Part shown: one piece after another, positions 8,217 through 15,881 of the stretch
Layout: each line of letters begins with the position of its first letter
How positions within the stretch are numbered: the stretch's first letter is position 1
Source: an uncultured Oscillospiraceae bacterium
GTDB lineage: Bacteria > Bacillota > Clostridia > Oscillospirales > Oscillospiraceae
Direction: 5' to 3'
Assembly (NCBI GenBank): GCA_934597345.1
Contig: CAKTRJ010000018.1
Location: 1 to 47,974, forward strand
DNA: 47,974 nt
Notes under the pieces: model-generated
The model's database searches: none
Seen by the model: the letters and a program-made list of their open reading frames with translations, nothing else
What the model was told of the DNA's origin: nothing
Translations under genes and position numbers: made by a program

Positions 8217-8876
8217 TTATGCCTTTGTCAGGTACGCGCCGTCAAAGCCCGCGGCTCTGATGGTCACCAGATATGCCTCGGCCCGCTCCCTGCTGCGGAA
8301 CGCGCCTACCTGCACCCGATACAGGGCGTCAGGGGCCTTGTAGGGCATTGAGAAGAACTCGCATACCGCCTTGGCCGTCTCCTCGGCAATGACCTCCATG
8401 TTGTCGATCAGCCACTGGGCCTCCTCCGGATTGTCGTGGAATCCGAACTCCGGCAGCACAGCGGGCATGTGGGGCGCCCGCAGCTCATACAGGCCCGCGC
8501 TTTCCACCAGACGCTCCGATGTGCCCGGCGACAGCGGGGCAATACGGTCCTGTATCAGCTTGCCGATGCGGCGGCTCTCCGCCGAGGGGTAGCAGTGTAC
8601 CCGCGTACCGGCCACCTTGCCGTTGAAGCCGTTGGTGTGCAGCGCGATGTGCAGGTCGGCGGGCCACGCGTTGCTGGCCTTCACCCGATCGTACATATTG
8701 CCGAACTGGGCGTTGACCACCTGAAAGCCGCAGCGCGTCAGCGCGGTCTCCAGATAGTCGGCACAGCGTCCCATCTGCTCCTTTTCGTTGGTGGGCTTCC
8801 CGTTCCAGAGGGCTTGCGCCGCATAGGCGTTGCTGGCCCGGTCCTCGGGGCTCAGATATACCTTCGGCATGCTCAT
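8217..8876 (-). CDS. N-acetylmuramoyl-L-alanine amidase (endolysin-like) with SPOR-like tail
   Basis: A 219-residue cell-wall amidase of the Amidase_3 type, cleaving the MurNAc-L-Ala bond of peptidoglycan. The N-terminus [14 protein letters not shown] replaces the usual DPGHGG motif, as in clostridial phage endolysins. [10 protein letters not shown] (about 75) carries a zinc-ligand His, and [10 protein letters not shown] (about 142) carries the catalytic Glu. The last 35 residues ([18 protein letters not shown]) are a SPOR-like peptidoglycan-binding repeat. There is no signal peptide, so release would depend on the holin upstream. Its ATG overlaps the holin stop (ATGA), showing tight translational coupling. 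It is the last gene of the phage-like module. Confidence 0.85.
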   Translation of the reverse strand: MSMPKVYLSPEDRASNAYAAQALWNGKPTNEKEQMGRCADYLETALTRCGFQVVNAQFGNMYDRVKASNAWPADLHIALHTNGFNGKVAGTRVHCYPSAESRRIGKLIQDRIAPLSPGTSERLVESAGLYELRAPHMPAVLPEFGFHDNPEEAQWLIDNMEVIAEETAKAVCEFFSMPYKAPDALYRVQVGAFRSRERAEAYLVTIRAAGFDGAYLTKA

Positions 8877-9070
8877 TCCTCCAGCTCAGGCAGGCCCGCC
8901 ACGCTGGTCAGCAGGCTCAGGATACCCGCCAGCACGCTGGCGCTGACCACCATCAGCCAGTTGACGTCGCCCAGCACGGCGCTGGTGCCGATGGTGGCGA
9001 TGGCCGTCTGCGCTACCGTCTTGATGGCGCGGATGCCGGCCGCCTTGCTCCAATTTTTCCAGTTTTTCAT
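8873..9070 (-). CDS. phage holin, r1t-like
   Basis: A 65-residue protein starting at [12 protein letters not shown], with GGAAGG... upstream, rather than at the longer in-frame ATG at 9133. It has an amphipathic start, one or two membrane segments (about 17-35 and 38-58; [20 protein letters not shown]) and an acidic end. It resembles the r1t holin family: inner-membrane pores that release endolysins. It overlaps the amidase gene by four bases. Confidence 0.8.
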   Translation of the reverse strand: MKNWKNWSKAAGIRAIKTVAQTAIATIGTSAVLGDVNWLMVVSASVLAGILSLLTSVAGLPELEE

Positions 9071-9092
9071 GCGTCGCTTCCTTTCCGGACCT

Positions 9093-9344
9093 TCAGTCCT
9101 GTCCCATTCTATGCGGTTTTTCCAGATCGGCAATGCGGTGGTTGGCCACCTTCACCCGCTCATCCAGCAGAGATACCGCTTCCTCCAGCGCATAGGTGCG
9201 TTCCACCACCTGATTGTGCCGGTTTACCTTTTTTTCCAGCTGCTCCAGCCGGTAGGCCAGCAGCGCCGCGCTTTTCCGGTTGGCAAGGTAGCTGCCTGCC
9301 AACGTTCCTGCCAGCCCCAGCACGGCCACGATAATGGATTCCAA
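9093..9344 (-). CDS. small membrane protein with coiled coil, phage lysis-module type
   Basis: An 83-residue protein with one N-terminal membrane helix ([18 protein letters not shown], about 2-19) followed by a long heptad-like helix ([19 protein letters not shown], about 32-50, continuing to about 76). This resembles XhlA-like or accessory lysis proteins next to holins in Firmicutes phages and phage-like elements. AGGGGGAAGG lies before the ATG. It sits between the tail-fibre-like gene and the holin, with no room for separate promoters. Confidence 0.7.
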   Translation of the reverse strand: MESIIVAVLGLAGTLAGSYLANRKSAALLAYRLEQLEKKVNRHNQVVERTYALEEAVSLLDERVKVANHRIADLEKPHRMGQD

Positions 9345-9356
9345 TGACCTTCCCCC

Positions 9357-10739
9357 TTACGATTCACCGATCGTCACGCTGGAAGCGAACGGGATCTGCA
9401 GCACCTCAACATATACGTCGGAGGTGGGTCTGGTTTTGGCGTAGATATCGCACTCCGGTGTGTAGTAGCCGCTGTACGCCCAGCCGCCCAGCTTCAGACC
9501 GGATTCCGTAAATACGTCCTCATAGCCAAGTGCGGGCTTGAGAATAACGGCAACTCCCATGCTTGCGGGAACAGCCGGGCCGACCTTGCACATAAATAGC
9601 CAGGGATAGTCAGTGCTGTAACTGGAGTTGTCGATCCAATACATAGCGTCGATCTTGATGGTAAACTTTACGGCCTTGAGCGTAACACCAAGCATAATGT
9701 CATCGAATTCGGCCTCGGTTCCGGTGTAGCCCGCGTCCCGGACGGCTTCATAGGCGGTCCGGCCCATCGGGCCGGTAGCGCCTCTGTCACCCTTATCCCC
9801 CTTGTCGCCTTTGTCGCCTTTTTCACCCTTCAAGGCCGCCAGCTGCTCCTCTGTGAAATCGGCGTAAGTAAATGGGTTGCCTTTGGGGCCCTGTGCACCG
9901 GTATCGCCCTTTGCACCGGGGTCACCTTGCGGACCCTGCGCTCCGGTGTCGCCCTTCGGGCCCTGAGGCCCCTGGGGGCCAGCCTCTCCCTGGGGGCCCT
10001 GTTCTCCCGGCGCGCCGGTATCGCCCTTTTCGCCTTTCGCGCCGGGTTCACCCGGTGCGCCCGGCGCACCGGCGTCACCCTTTGGCCCCTTCAGCGCGCC
10101 GATGTTGACCCACGCGGCTTTGTCCACATCCCACTGGTACACAACATTGTCGTCCGCCGTTCCCACGAACCAGGCGTCCCCGGCTTCACCTGCGGGATGC
10201 GCCGCCTGAAGGGCGGACAGCGCGGCATACAGTCCCTTGACGGTATAGCTGCTGCCGTCCTCGCCCTTGGGACCCTGCGGACCGGCAGGGCCGACATCGC
10301 CTTTTGCGCCGTCAAAGACGCCGGAAGCCTTGGCCTTCGTCAGCGCCTCTTCCAGAAGTGCCGTGTAAAAGGGACCGGTGGGCTCTGCCGCCGGGTCGCC
10401 TGAGGGATCGGCGCCGGGCTGGATCCAGCCGCAGTCCGCGTAAATGGTGGGGATCACGACCTGCCCGGTCTCATCCATGCCGTATACGCCGATCAGCAGC
10501 CGCTCTCCCGCATAGGCCAGACACTCCCAGGGGATCGTGCAGGTACCATCCTGCCAATCCGCCTGATCCACGCTGCGCTGGACGCCTCCGGCGCGGAACA
10601 CGGCGATCTTCCGCAGGGATATCCACTCGTCACCGGAGAACGCAAAGGTCACCGAAGCGCCCACCATGCCGCCGGTCAGCGTGGCCGCCTTTGTGACGGC
10701 GGCATCTGCCGCGCTGACCGCGATCCTGATATCGCTCAT
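9357..10739 (-). CDS. collagen-like phage tail-fibre/baseplate-like protein
   Basis: A 460-residue protein from the ATG at 10739, which has AAAGGAGG 9 bases upstream; a longer in-frame start at 10847 lacks one. Residues 1-130 look like a phage baseplate/tail N-terminal domain (TLTGGMVGASVTFAFSG, IPWECLAYAGERLLIGVYG, then ADPSGDPAAEPTGPFY). Collagen-type Gly-X-Y repeats follow at about 142-160, 216-284 and 303-322, with an FTYADFTEEQLAALKG insert typical of phage fibres. The C-terminal 120 residues have no repeats and may be the receptor-binding or trimerising head. Collagen repeats form extended trimeric stalks. It is the first gene of a four-gene module with lysis functions. Without structural phage genes nearby, its present role is unclear. 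Confidence 0.8.
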   Translation of the reverse strand: MSDIRIAVSAADAAVTKAATLTGGMVGASVTFAFSGDEWISLRKIAVFRAGGVQRSVDQADWQDGTCTIPWECLAYAGERLLIGVYGMDETGQVVIPTIYADCGWIQPGADPSGDPAAEPTGPFYTALLEEALTKAKASGVFDGAKGDVGPAGPQGPKGEDGSSYTVKGLYAALSALQAAHPAGEAGDAWFVGTADDNVVYQWDVDKAAWVNIGALKGPKGDAGAPGAPGEPGAKGEKGDTGAPGEQGPQGEAGPQGPQGPKGDTGAQGPQGDPGAKGDTGAQGPKGNPFTYADFTEEQLAALKGEKGDKGDKGDKGDRGATGPMGRTAYEAVRDAGYTGTEAEFDDIMLGVTLKAVKFTIKIDAMYWIDNSSYSTDYPWLFMCKVGPAVPASMGVAVILKPALGYEDVFTESGLKLGGWAYSGYYTPECDIYAKTRPTSDVYVEVLQIPFASSVTIGES

Positions 10740-10807
10740 GCAAATTACCTCCTTTTGTTTTGAAAGACTGCGCGTCTTTCTATCCTCGCCGCGGGAGGGG
10801 GCCGCTT

Positions 10808-10827
10808 GTTGCCCGCGGCAGGGCAAC
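10808..10827. promoter_or_regulatory. GTTGCCC-N6-GGGCAAC palindrome upstream of the tail-fibre module
   Basis: A 20-bp dyad lies about 70 bases upstream of the tail-fibre start. The same palindrome, with a different centre, occurs at 20009-20028 ahead of another pair of small genes. It could be a shared operator or an mRNA hairpin. Confidence 0.45.
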
Positions 10828-10895
10828 GATCTGCGCGAGAAATTCAACAGTTTTCCGTCTCATTGTGGATTTTTCTGCAAAATGCACCTTTTTCA

Positions 10896-10924
10896 TTGAC
10901 GGAAAGCACCCGTTTTGGTAAAAT
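10896..10924 (+). promoter_or_regulatory. sigma-A-type promoter of the dehydratase operon
   Basis: TTGACG (10896-10901), a 17-base spacer and TAAAAT (10919-10924). It lies 54 bases before the ATG at 10978 and diverges from the tail-fibre module. Confidence 0.8.
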
Positions 10925-10977
10925 TTACACAGAAAATACCGCCCGGTGGGGCGGTGGAGAGAGAAGGAGTGCCGTCA

Positions 10978-12179
10978 TGAAAGATCTCAAGCATCTGATC
11001 TATTTTGAGGACCTTTTGCAGCAGGCGCACAACGCTCTGGTGGAGCAGGCCACCAGTCAGGGCCAGGTGGCGCTGGGCTATAACTGCTACTACATCCCGG
11101 AAGTACTGCTGAATCTGCCGGGCTGTTTTTCCTCCCGGCTGCGGGCCCCCAACAGCGCCACGGCGGATGTGGCGTCCTACTACATGACCAACCGCAACTG
11201 TCCCTATGTCCGCTGTATTCTGGAGCGGGCCATCGAGGGCGGCTTCAACTATCTGGGCGCCCTGTTCGGGGCGGAGGGCTGCGCCGCCATGGAGCGGATG
11301 GAAGAGCATTTCTTCCTGCTGAAGCCTGTGGAGAACGAGCGCTTCTTCGTCACCATCATCGACCCGCCCATGAAGGGCGACCGCACCAGCCTTGACTACT
11401 ACAAGGCCCAGCTGAAGGAGAAGGTGCTGGACAAGCTCCACCAGGTCTACGGCATCGACACCTCCGAAAAAGCCCTGCGCGCGGCGGTGGAAAAGCACAA
11501 CGATCTGTGCCGCACCATCACCGAGATCGGTGATTTCCGCAAGCTGGACAACCCGCCCATCACCGGCTACGAATTCCATGTGATTCAGCTGGTCAGTCAG
11601 GTCTGTCCCCACGACCTGATCCTGCCCTATCTGAAGGAGACGCTGGAGGAGCTGCGTACCCGCCAGCCGGAGCCGAAATTCCCCTTCCGCGCCCGCGTGG
11701 TGCTGGCCGGCAGCGAGATCGACGATCCCGAGTTCACCAAGCTGCTGGAGATGTGCGGCGCCATGGTGGTGGCCGACCGGTACTGCTTCGGCAGCTTCCC
11801 CAGCCGGGAGGAGATCGAGATCCGGGACGGCGAGACCGCCTATGACGCCATCTGCCGCCACTACCTCCACTGGAACCAGTGCGCCCGGTTCATGGACGGC
11901 GGCAAGATCGACCAGCGTCACGACGAGCTGGAGCGTCTGGTGAAGGAGTACCACGCCGACGGCATCATCTACGAGAGCATGAAGTTCTGCGAGTTCTGGA
12001 GCTATGAAAAGGTGCTGGCCAGCCATATCCTCAGCGCCGAGCGGGGCATCCCCTGCTGCACCATCGAGAAGGAGTATACCCTCGGCTCGGTGGGCCAGCT
12101 GCGCACCCGGTTCCAGGCCTTTGTGGAAAGTCTGGAGATCAAGAAGATCGAAGCGGCCCGAAAGGGGGAGACGAAATGA
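10978..12179 (+). CDS. 2-hydroxyacyl-CoA dehydratase-family subunit (HgdB/BcrB-like)
   Basis: A 400-residue protein from the ATG at 10978 (AGAAGGAG upstream). The family comprises 2-hydroxyacyl-CoA dehydratases, benzoyl-CoA reductase subunits and double-cubane-cluster proteins. Here GYNCYYIPEVLL (about 38) matches the family's first cluster Cys. NCPYVRC (about 77), GAEGCAAMERM (about 99) and MKFCEFWSYEKV (about 335) supply further Cys at expected places, so a [4Fe-4S] cluster is likely. The next gene overlaps by four bases (ATGA), so the two are probably made together as a heterodimer. No ATPase activator (HgdC-like) is adjacent. The substrate cannot be told; 2-hydroxyacyl-CoA from amino-acid fermentation is one option. 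Confidence 0.8.
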
Positions 12180-13795
12180 AGAAGATCAAGAATCCGCTGA
12201 CCATCGCCTGCGCGGCCATCGACAAAAAGCTGGAGCGGTTCGACCCCAAGTGGCAGGCACGCCACGGCACCGGCGGCCTCCGCAGCCGCTATCAGGACAA
12301 GACCGGCATTGCCCGCTACCGGGAATGGCGCGGCGTGAAGGACACGCTGGTGGACTACGGCGCGTGGCTGAATAACCTGCTGGCCATGGGCAAGATGGTG
12401 GCCTCCGCTCCCATTCCTTGCCTGAAGGGCTTCTGGGAGTACCGCTGGATGGGCTCCTATCTGGGCACCTTCGCCTTTATCGACCGCCTTTTCGAGGGTT
12501 ATCGCGGCAAGGAGCTGCGCATCGCCCACATGAATATGCACTGCATTGTTGTGAGCCTTACCAGGAAGATCGCGCTGGTGCTGTCCAACGACAGGCGCTT
12601 CGGCGGCGGGCCCCTGTCCGACCGGATCGTGCCCATGGACGAGGTGCTGCCGCCCCTGTTCATGGCGGGTTTCCCCGGACTGATCCCCATCCCGCTGCAA
12701 ACTCTGCCGGAGTTCATCATCTGCGACATCGACCAGCACCTCCAGCCCCACTATATCGACGTGGCGGAGTCCTTCGGTCTGGCGGCGGACGTGTGCTCCC
12801 GCTGCTCGGCGGAGACCGGCGTGGCCATCGACGACGACTTCCCCATTTTCGGCAAGGCCATGCTGTCCACCAACATGCCCTGCAACGCCAGCGAGGCCAC
12901 CTCCATGTTCCAGCGCCGCCGCATCGGCCTGCCGGATTTCCCAGTAACGCTGGCCATGATCCATAACGAGCCCGGCGCGCATCCCTACTCCAAACAGGTG
13001 CTGAAGGACGCCATCGCCTTTATTGAGAAGGAATACGGCGTCAGGTACGACTGGGACGCCCTGTTTGACCGGGCCGCCCATATGAACGAGCAGAACACCA
13101 TCGAGCTGGAGAAGTGGGACATCTTCAAGACCCCCTACTCCGCCCTGTGCGGCATTGCCGAGACGCTGTACCGCCTGTACTCCTGGGCCAGCGTCAACGG
13201 CCAGGAGGATCAGTTTACCAGAAACGACCGTAAGGTGCTGAAGCTCATGCAGCAGGCCTATGAGCGGCGCTATGAGCCCTTCGGCGGCACCACCCGCCAC
13301 CGGGCCTTCCTGTGGGGCCCCTCCGCCGTGTACTATACCGACTTCCCCACATGGACCCAGAACTGCTGGGGCATCAACATCGTGCTGAACATGGACTCCA
13401 CCATGGGCCACAACATGATCTCCACCACCGACCCGGAGCAGGCCATGGACGATCTGGCCCTGTTCTCGGAAAAGGGCGTTATGCGCCACCACGCCGTGGG
13501 CGGCTGGGACAACGTGAACGCTGTGTGGGACTGGGCCAAGAACTTCCACTGCGACATGGTGCTGTTCAACGACAATGTGGCCTGCAAGGGCATGAACGGC
13601 GTTCACGCCATGATGGAGGAGCAGGCCCGTGATCTGGGCTTCCACTTCATCTTTGTGGAGCACGATCTGGAGGACTGCCGCACCATCTCCCGCCGGGATA
13701 TGCGCCGCTGCGTCAACGACTACATGTCCGTCATTCTGGGTGAAACGCCGCTGGACGCCACGCTGGTGGACTTTGACGACAGCGAGGCGTGGTAA
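12176..13795 (+). CDS. 2-hydroxyacyl-CoA dehydratase-family subunit, long form
   Basis: A 539-residue partner of the preceding gene, longer than the usual 400-480 residues of the family because of an N-terminal part of about 130 residues. Cys-bearing segments are CSRCSAETGV (about 203), NMPCNASEATSM (about 238) and NDNVACKGMNGVHAM (about 465), in keeping with cluster binding. The start overlaps the previous stop (ATGA). Protein-protein pairing and electron input from an activator encoded elsewhere are expected from the family. It could also be a relative with a different reaction, such as a double-cubane reductase; the sequence alone does not decide. Confidence 0.75.
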   Translation: MKKIKNPLTIACAAIDKKLERFDPKWQARHGTGGLRSRYQDKTGIARYREWRGVKDTLVDYGAWLNNLLAMGKMVASAPIPCLKGFWEYRWMGSYLGTFAFIDRLFEGYRGKELRIAHMNMHCIVVSLTRKIALVLSNDRRFGGGPLSDRIVPMDEVLPPLFMAGFPGLIPIPLQTLPEFIICDIDQHLQPHYIDVAESFGLAADVCSRCSAETGVAIDDDFPIFGKAMLSTNMPCNASEATSMFQRRRIGLPDFPVTLAMIHNEPGAHPYSKQVLKDAIAFIEKEYGVRYDWDALFDRAAHMNEQNTIELEKWDIFKTPYSALCGIAETLYRLYSWASVNGQEDQFTRNDRKVLKLMQQAYERRYEPFGGTTRHRAFLWGPSAVYYTDFPTWTQNCWGINIVLNMDSTMGHNMISTTDPEQAMDDLALFSEKGVMRHHAVGGWDNVNAVWDWAKNFHCDMVLFNDNVACKGMNGVHAMMEEQARDLGFHFIFVEHDLEDCRTISRRDMRRCVNDYMSVILGETPLDATLVDFDDSEAW

Positions 13796-13809
13796 GGAGG
13801 AAAACGCAC

Positions 13810-13992
13810 ATGAAAAAAGCATTGAAGATCATCGGCAAGGTGCTGTGGAAGCTGCTGATCGTGGGCCTGATCGGCTTCGTGGTCACATTCGCTATCTACA
13901 TGCTGAATCTGGAAAACAAGCTGATCTACCGCTTCGTCTATCCGCTGCTGCAAAAGCATTACGACAGCCAGAAGCGGGACCGAAAGATATAA
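13810..13992 (+). CDS. small single-pass membrane protein
   Basis: A 60-residue protein starting at 13810, with AAGGAGG directly after the dehydratase stop, 14 bases away. Residues 12-33 (LWKLLIVGLIGFVVTFAIYML) form one membrane helix preceded by lysines, and the tail is basic. No family is recognised. Third gene of the dehydratase operon; it might anchor or accompany the dehydratase, but that is a guess from position. Confidence 0.7.
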   Translation: MKKALKIIGKVLWKLLIVGLIGFVVTFAIYMLNLENKLIYRFVYPLLQKHYDSQKRDRKI

Positions 13993-14039
13993 AAATACAC
14001 GCACAAGGCTTTTGCTGCCGCGGAAAGTGAGAAAAGCTA

Positions 14040-14069
14040 TTGCCTTACCTACCGGATTGGTGGTATACT
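14040..14069 (+). promoter_or_regulatory. promoter with palindrome before the Rrf2 gene
   Basis: TTGCCT (14040-14045), an 18-base spacer and TATACT (14064-14069). The spacer holds TACCTACCGGATTGGTGGTA (14046-14065), which matches the cysK operator at 13 of 20 positions. This suggests autoregulation by the Rrf2 protein. Confidence 0.6.
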
Positions 14070-14100
14070 AAGATATATTTCATCCGGAGGAGGAGACCAT

Positions 14101-14526
14101 ATGATCTCAACAAAGGGACGCTATTCCATCCGCATTCTGCTGGATCTGGCCCAGCATTACAATGGCCGCTTCATCCCCATGAAAGACGTGGCCGCACGGC
14201 AGGATATTTCCCTGAAATACATCGAGCGTCTGACCCCGGCGCTGAAGGCGGCGGGGCTGATCGAAAGCGTACACGGCATCGGCGGCGGCTATCGGCTGAC
14301 CCGGCTGCCGGAGGAGTATACCCTGTGGGAGATCCTGTCGCTGGCAGAGGGCGATCTGGCCCCGGTGGCCTGCCTTCAGGAGCACGCCGAGCCGTGCCAG
14401 CGGGCGGCAGAGTGCCGCACTCTGCCGGTGTGGGAGGGCTACTACAAGCTGACCCGGGAGTACTTCTCCAAGATCACGCTGGCCGACCTGCTGGACGCGC
14501 CGACAGCGGACAATTATGTGATATAA
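14101..14526 (+). CDS. Rrf2-family transcriptional regulator (IscR/CymR-like)
   Basis: A 141-residue regulator with GGAGGAG six bases before the ATG. The N-terminal winged helix begins MISTKGRYSIRILLDLA and includes the recognition region VAARQDISLKYIERL (about 30-44) and GIGGGYRL. Cys91, Cys99 and Cys105 fall in the spacing known for the [2Fe-2S] ligands of IscR, so it may sense Fe-S clusters or redox state; CymR-type regulators of cysteine synthesis lack this set. It converges with cysK, and related palindromes lie at both promoters, so cysK and itself are the likely targets. It does not overlap other genes. Confidence 0.85.
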   Translation: MISTKGRYSIRILLDLAQHYNGRFIPMKDVAARQDISLKYIERLTPALKAAGLIESVHGIGGGYRLTRLPEEYTLWEILSLAEGDLAPVACLQEHAEPCQRAAECRTLPVWEGYYKLTREYFSKITLADLLDAPTADNYVI

Positions 14527-14529
14527 GCG

Positions 14530-14564
14530 AACAGCGCCGCAGGCTTAGCCCGCGGCGCTGTTCT
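14530..14564. terminator. terminator between the Rrf2 gene and cysK
   Basis: AACAGCGCCGC (14530-14540) pairs with GCGGCGCTGTT (14552-14562), followed by TTCT. It sits between two converging genes. Confidence 0.75.
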
Positions 14565-14607
14565 AATATTGAGGAGAGAAAGGAAGATAGCGCAGGAAAG
14601 TGTACGC

Positions 14608-15540
14608 TCAGTCAGCAAACAGGGGAGTGGAGAGGTAACGGTCGCCGGTATCCGGCAGAAGGACAACGATGTTCTTTCCGGCATTCTCCGGACGCTGGGC
14701 CAGCTGGATAGCGGCCCACACCGCCGCACCGGAAGAAATGCCCACCAGCACACCCTCAGCCTTGCCGATCTCCTTGCCGGTGGCAAAGGCGTCGTCGTTC
14801 TCCACGGGGATGATCTCGTCATAGACCTTGGTGTCCAGCACGTCAGGCACAAAGCCCGCGCCGATGCCCTGGATCTTATGAGAACCGGCCACACCGGTGG
14901 ACAGCACGGCGGAGGACTTGGGCTCCACAGCCACCACCTTGACGGCGGGGTTCTGGGCCTTCAGATACTGGCCCACACCGGTGATGGTACCGCCGGTGCC
15001 CACGCCTGCCACAAAGATGTCCACCTTGCCGTCGGTGTCGGCATAGATCTCGGGACCGGTGGTGGCGTAGTGGGCCTTGGGGTTGGCGGCGTTGACGAAC
15101 TGGCCAGGTACGAAGCTGTTGGGGATCTCCTTGGCCAGCTCATCGGCCTTGGCGATGGCGCCCTTCATGCCCTTGCTGCCCTCGGTCAGCACCAGCTCCG
15201 CGCCGTAGGCCTTCATCAACTGGCGGCGCTCCACGCTCATGGTCTCAGGCATGACGATGATGATGCGGTAGCCGCGGGCGGCGGCCACGGAGGCCAGGCC
15301 GATACCGGTGTTGCCGGAGGTGGGTTCGATAATGACGCTGCCCTCTTTCAGCAGGCCCTTGGCCTCGGCGTCGTCGATCATGGCCTTGGCGATACGATCC
15401 TTGACACTGCCGGCGGGATTGAAGTATTCCAGCTTCGCCAGGACCTTCGCCTTCAGATCATATTTCTTCTCGATATGGGTCAGCTCCAGCAGTGGGGTCT
15501 TACCGATCAACTGGTCAGCGGAAGTATAAATATTAGACAT
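14608..15540 (-). CDS. cysK: cysteine synthase A
   Basis: A 310-residue O-acetylserine sulfhydrylase, making cysteine from O-acetylserine and sulfide with PLP. The ATG at 15540 follows AAAGGAG; an upstream in-frame start at 15663 is not supported. Lys47 in NPAGSVKDR holds the PLP, TSGNTG (74-79) binds the substrate, [10 protein letters not shown] (about 178) binds the phosphate, and GISSGAA is near the end. The length is normal. An mRNA leader of about 155 bases separates the promoter from the start, with no riboswitch recognised. The convergent Rrf2 regulator and the palindrome over the start of transcription suggest repression when cysteine or sulfide is plentiful. Confidence 0.95.
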   Translation of the reverse strand: MSNIYTSADQLIGKTPLLELTHIEKKYDLKAKVLAKLEYFNPAGSVKDRIAKAMIDDAEAKGLLKEGSVIIEPTSGNTGIGLASVAAARGYRIIIVMPETMSVERRQLMKAYGAELVLTEGSKGMKGAIAKADELAKEIPNSFVPGQFVNAANPKAHYATTGPEIYADTDGKVDIFVAGVGTGGTITGVGQYLKAQNPAVKVVAVEPKSSAVLSTGVAGSHKIQGIGAGFVPDVLDTKVYDEIIPVENDDAFATGKEIGKAEGVLVGISSGAAVWAAIQLAQRPENAGKNIVVLLPDTGDRYLSTPLFAD

Positions 15541-15681
15541 GATATTTTCTCCTTTTCTATATGTATCAGATGTTGTTTGTTGGTTATGACAGGCACAGAC
15601 AGGGACAACATCGGTGATCCATAGGAAACAAAAAGGTAATGTGGCGCATGACGCACACCTCACAGTTTTTGTAAAATTACT

Positions 15682-15732
15682 ACCAACCTGGTAGGTTGGT
15701 TATGTTATAGCACAGCAATACGGAATTGTCAA
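15682..15732 (-). promoter_or_regulatory. cysK promoter with overlapping operator
   Basis: On the minus strand TTGACA (15732-15727), a 17-base spacer and TATAAC (15709-15704) form a strong promoter. Immediately downstream ACCAACCT (15682-15689) and AGGTTGGT (15693-15700) form an 8-bp palindrome spanning the likely start of transcription, as expected for a repressor site. An Rrf2 protein is the obvious candidate. Confidence 0.8.
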
Positions 15733-15813
15733 GCATAAAATCAAAAAATTTCCGGAAAAATATGTCAGCGGGCAGCTATCCCAAATCTGGCGGCAACTCC
15801 CGCCGGGATGGGG

Positions 15814-15842
15814 TTGACAAAGGCAGAAGCGCCCCATATAAT
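15814..15842 (+). promoter_or_regulatory. full-consensus promoter of the hydrogenase gene
   Basis: TTGACA (15814-15819), a 17-base spacer and TATAAT (15837-15842): a perfect sigma-A consensus, which predicts strong constitutive transcription unless repressed. Confidence 0.88.
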
Positions 15843-15881
15843 ATAGAATTTGGAACAACACACGCATAGAAAGGAAACACC

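Noticed and set aside
9830..10108. Short Arg/Pro-rich frames over the collagen-like repeats
   Set aside because: Byproducts of the Gly-X-Y repeat coding on the minus strand.
12002..13822. A long minus-strand open frame of about 600 codons opposite the second dehydratase gene
   Set aside because: It is antisense to a clear gene, rich in His, Gly, Val and Ala as GC-rich shadow frames are, and has no family motifs or ribosome site.
15541..15697. A riboswitch in the 155-base cysK leader
   Set aside because: No S-box or other recognised aptamer pattern was seen, and the palindrome at the start of transcription explains regulation.
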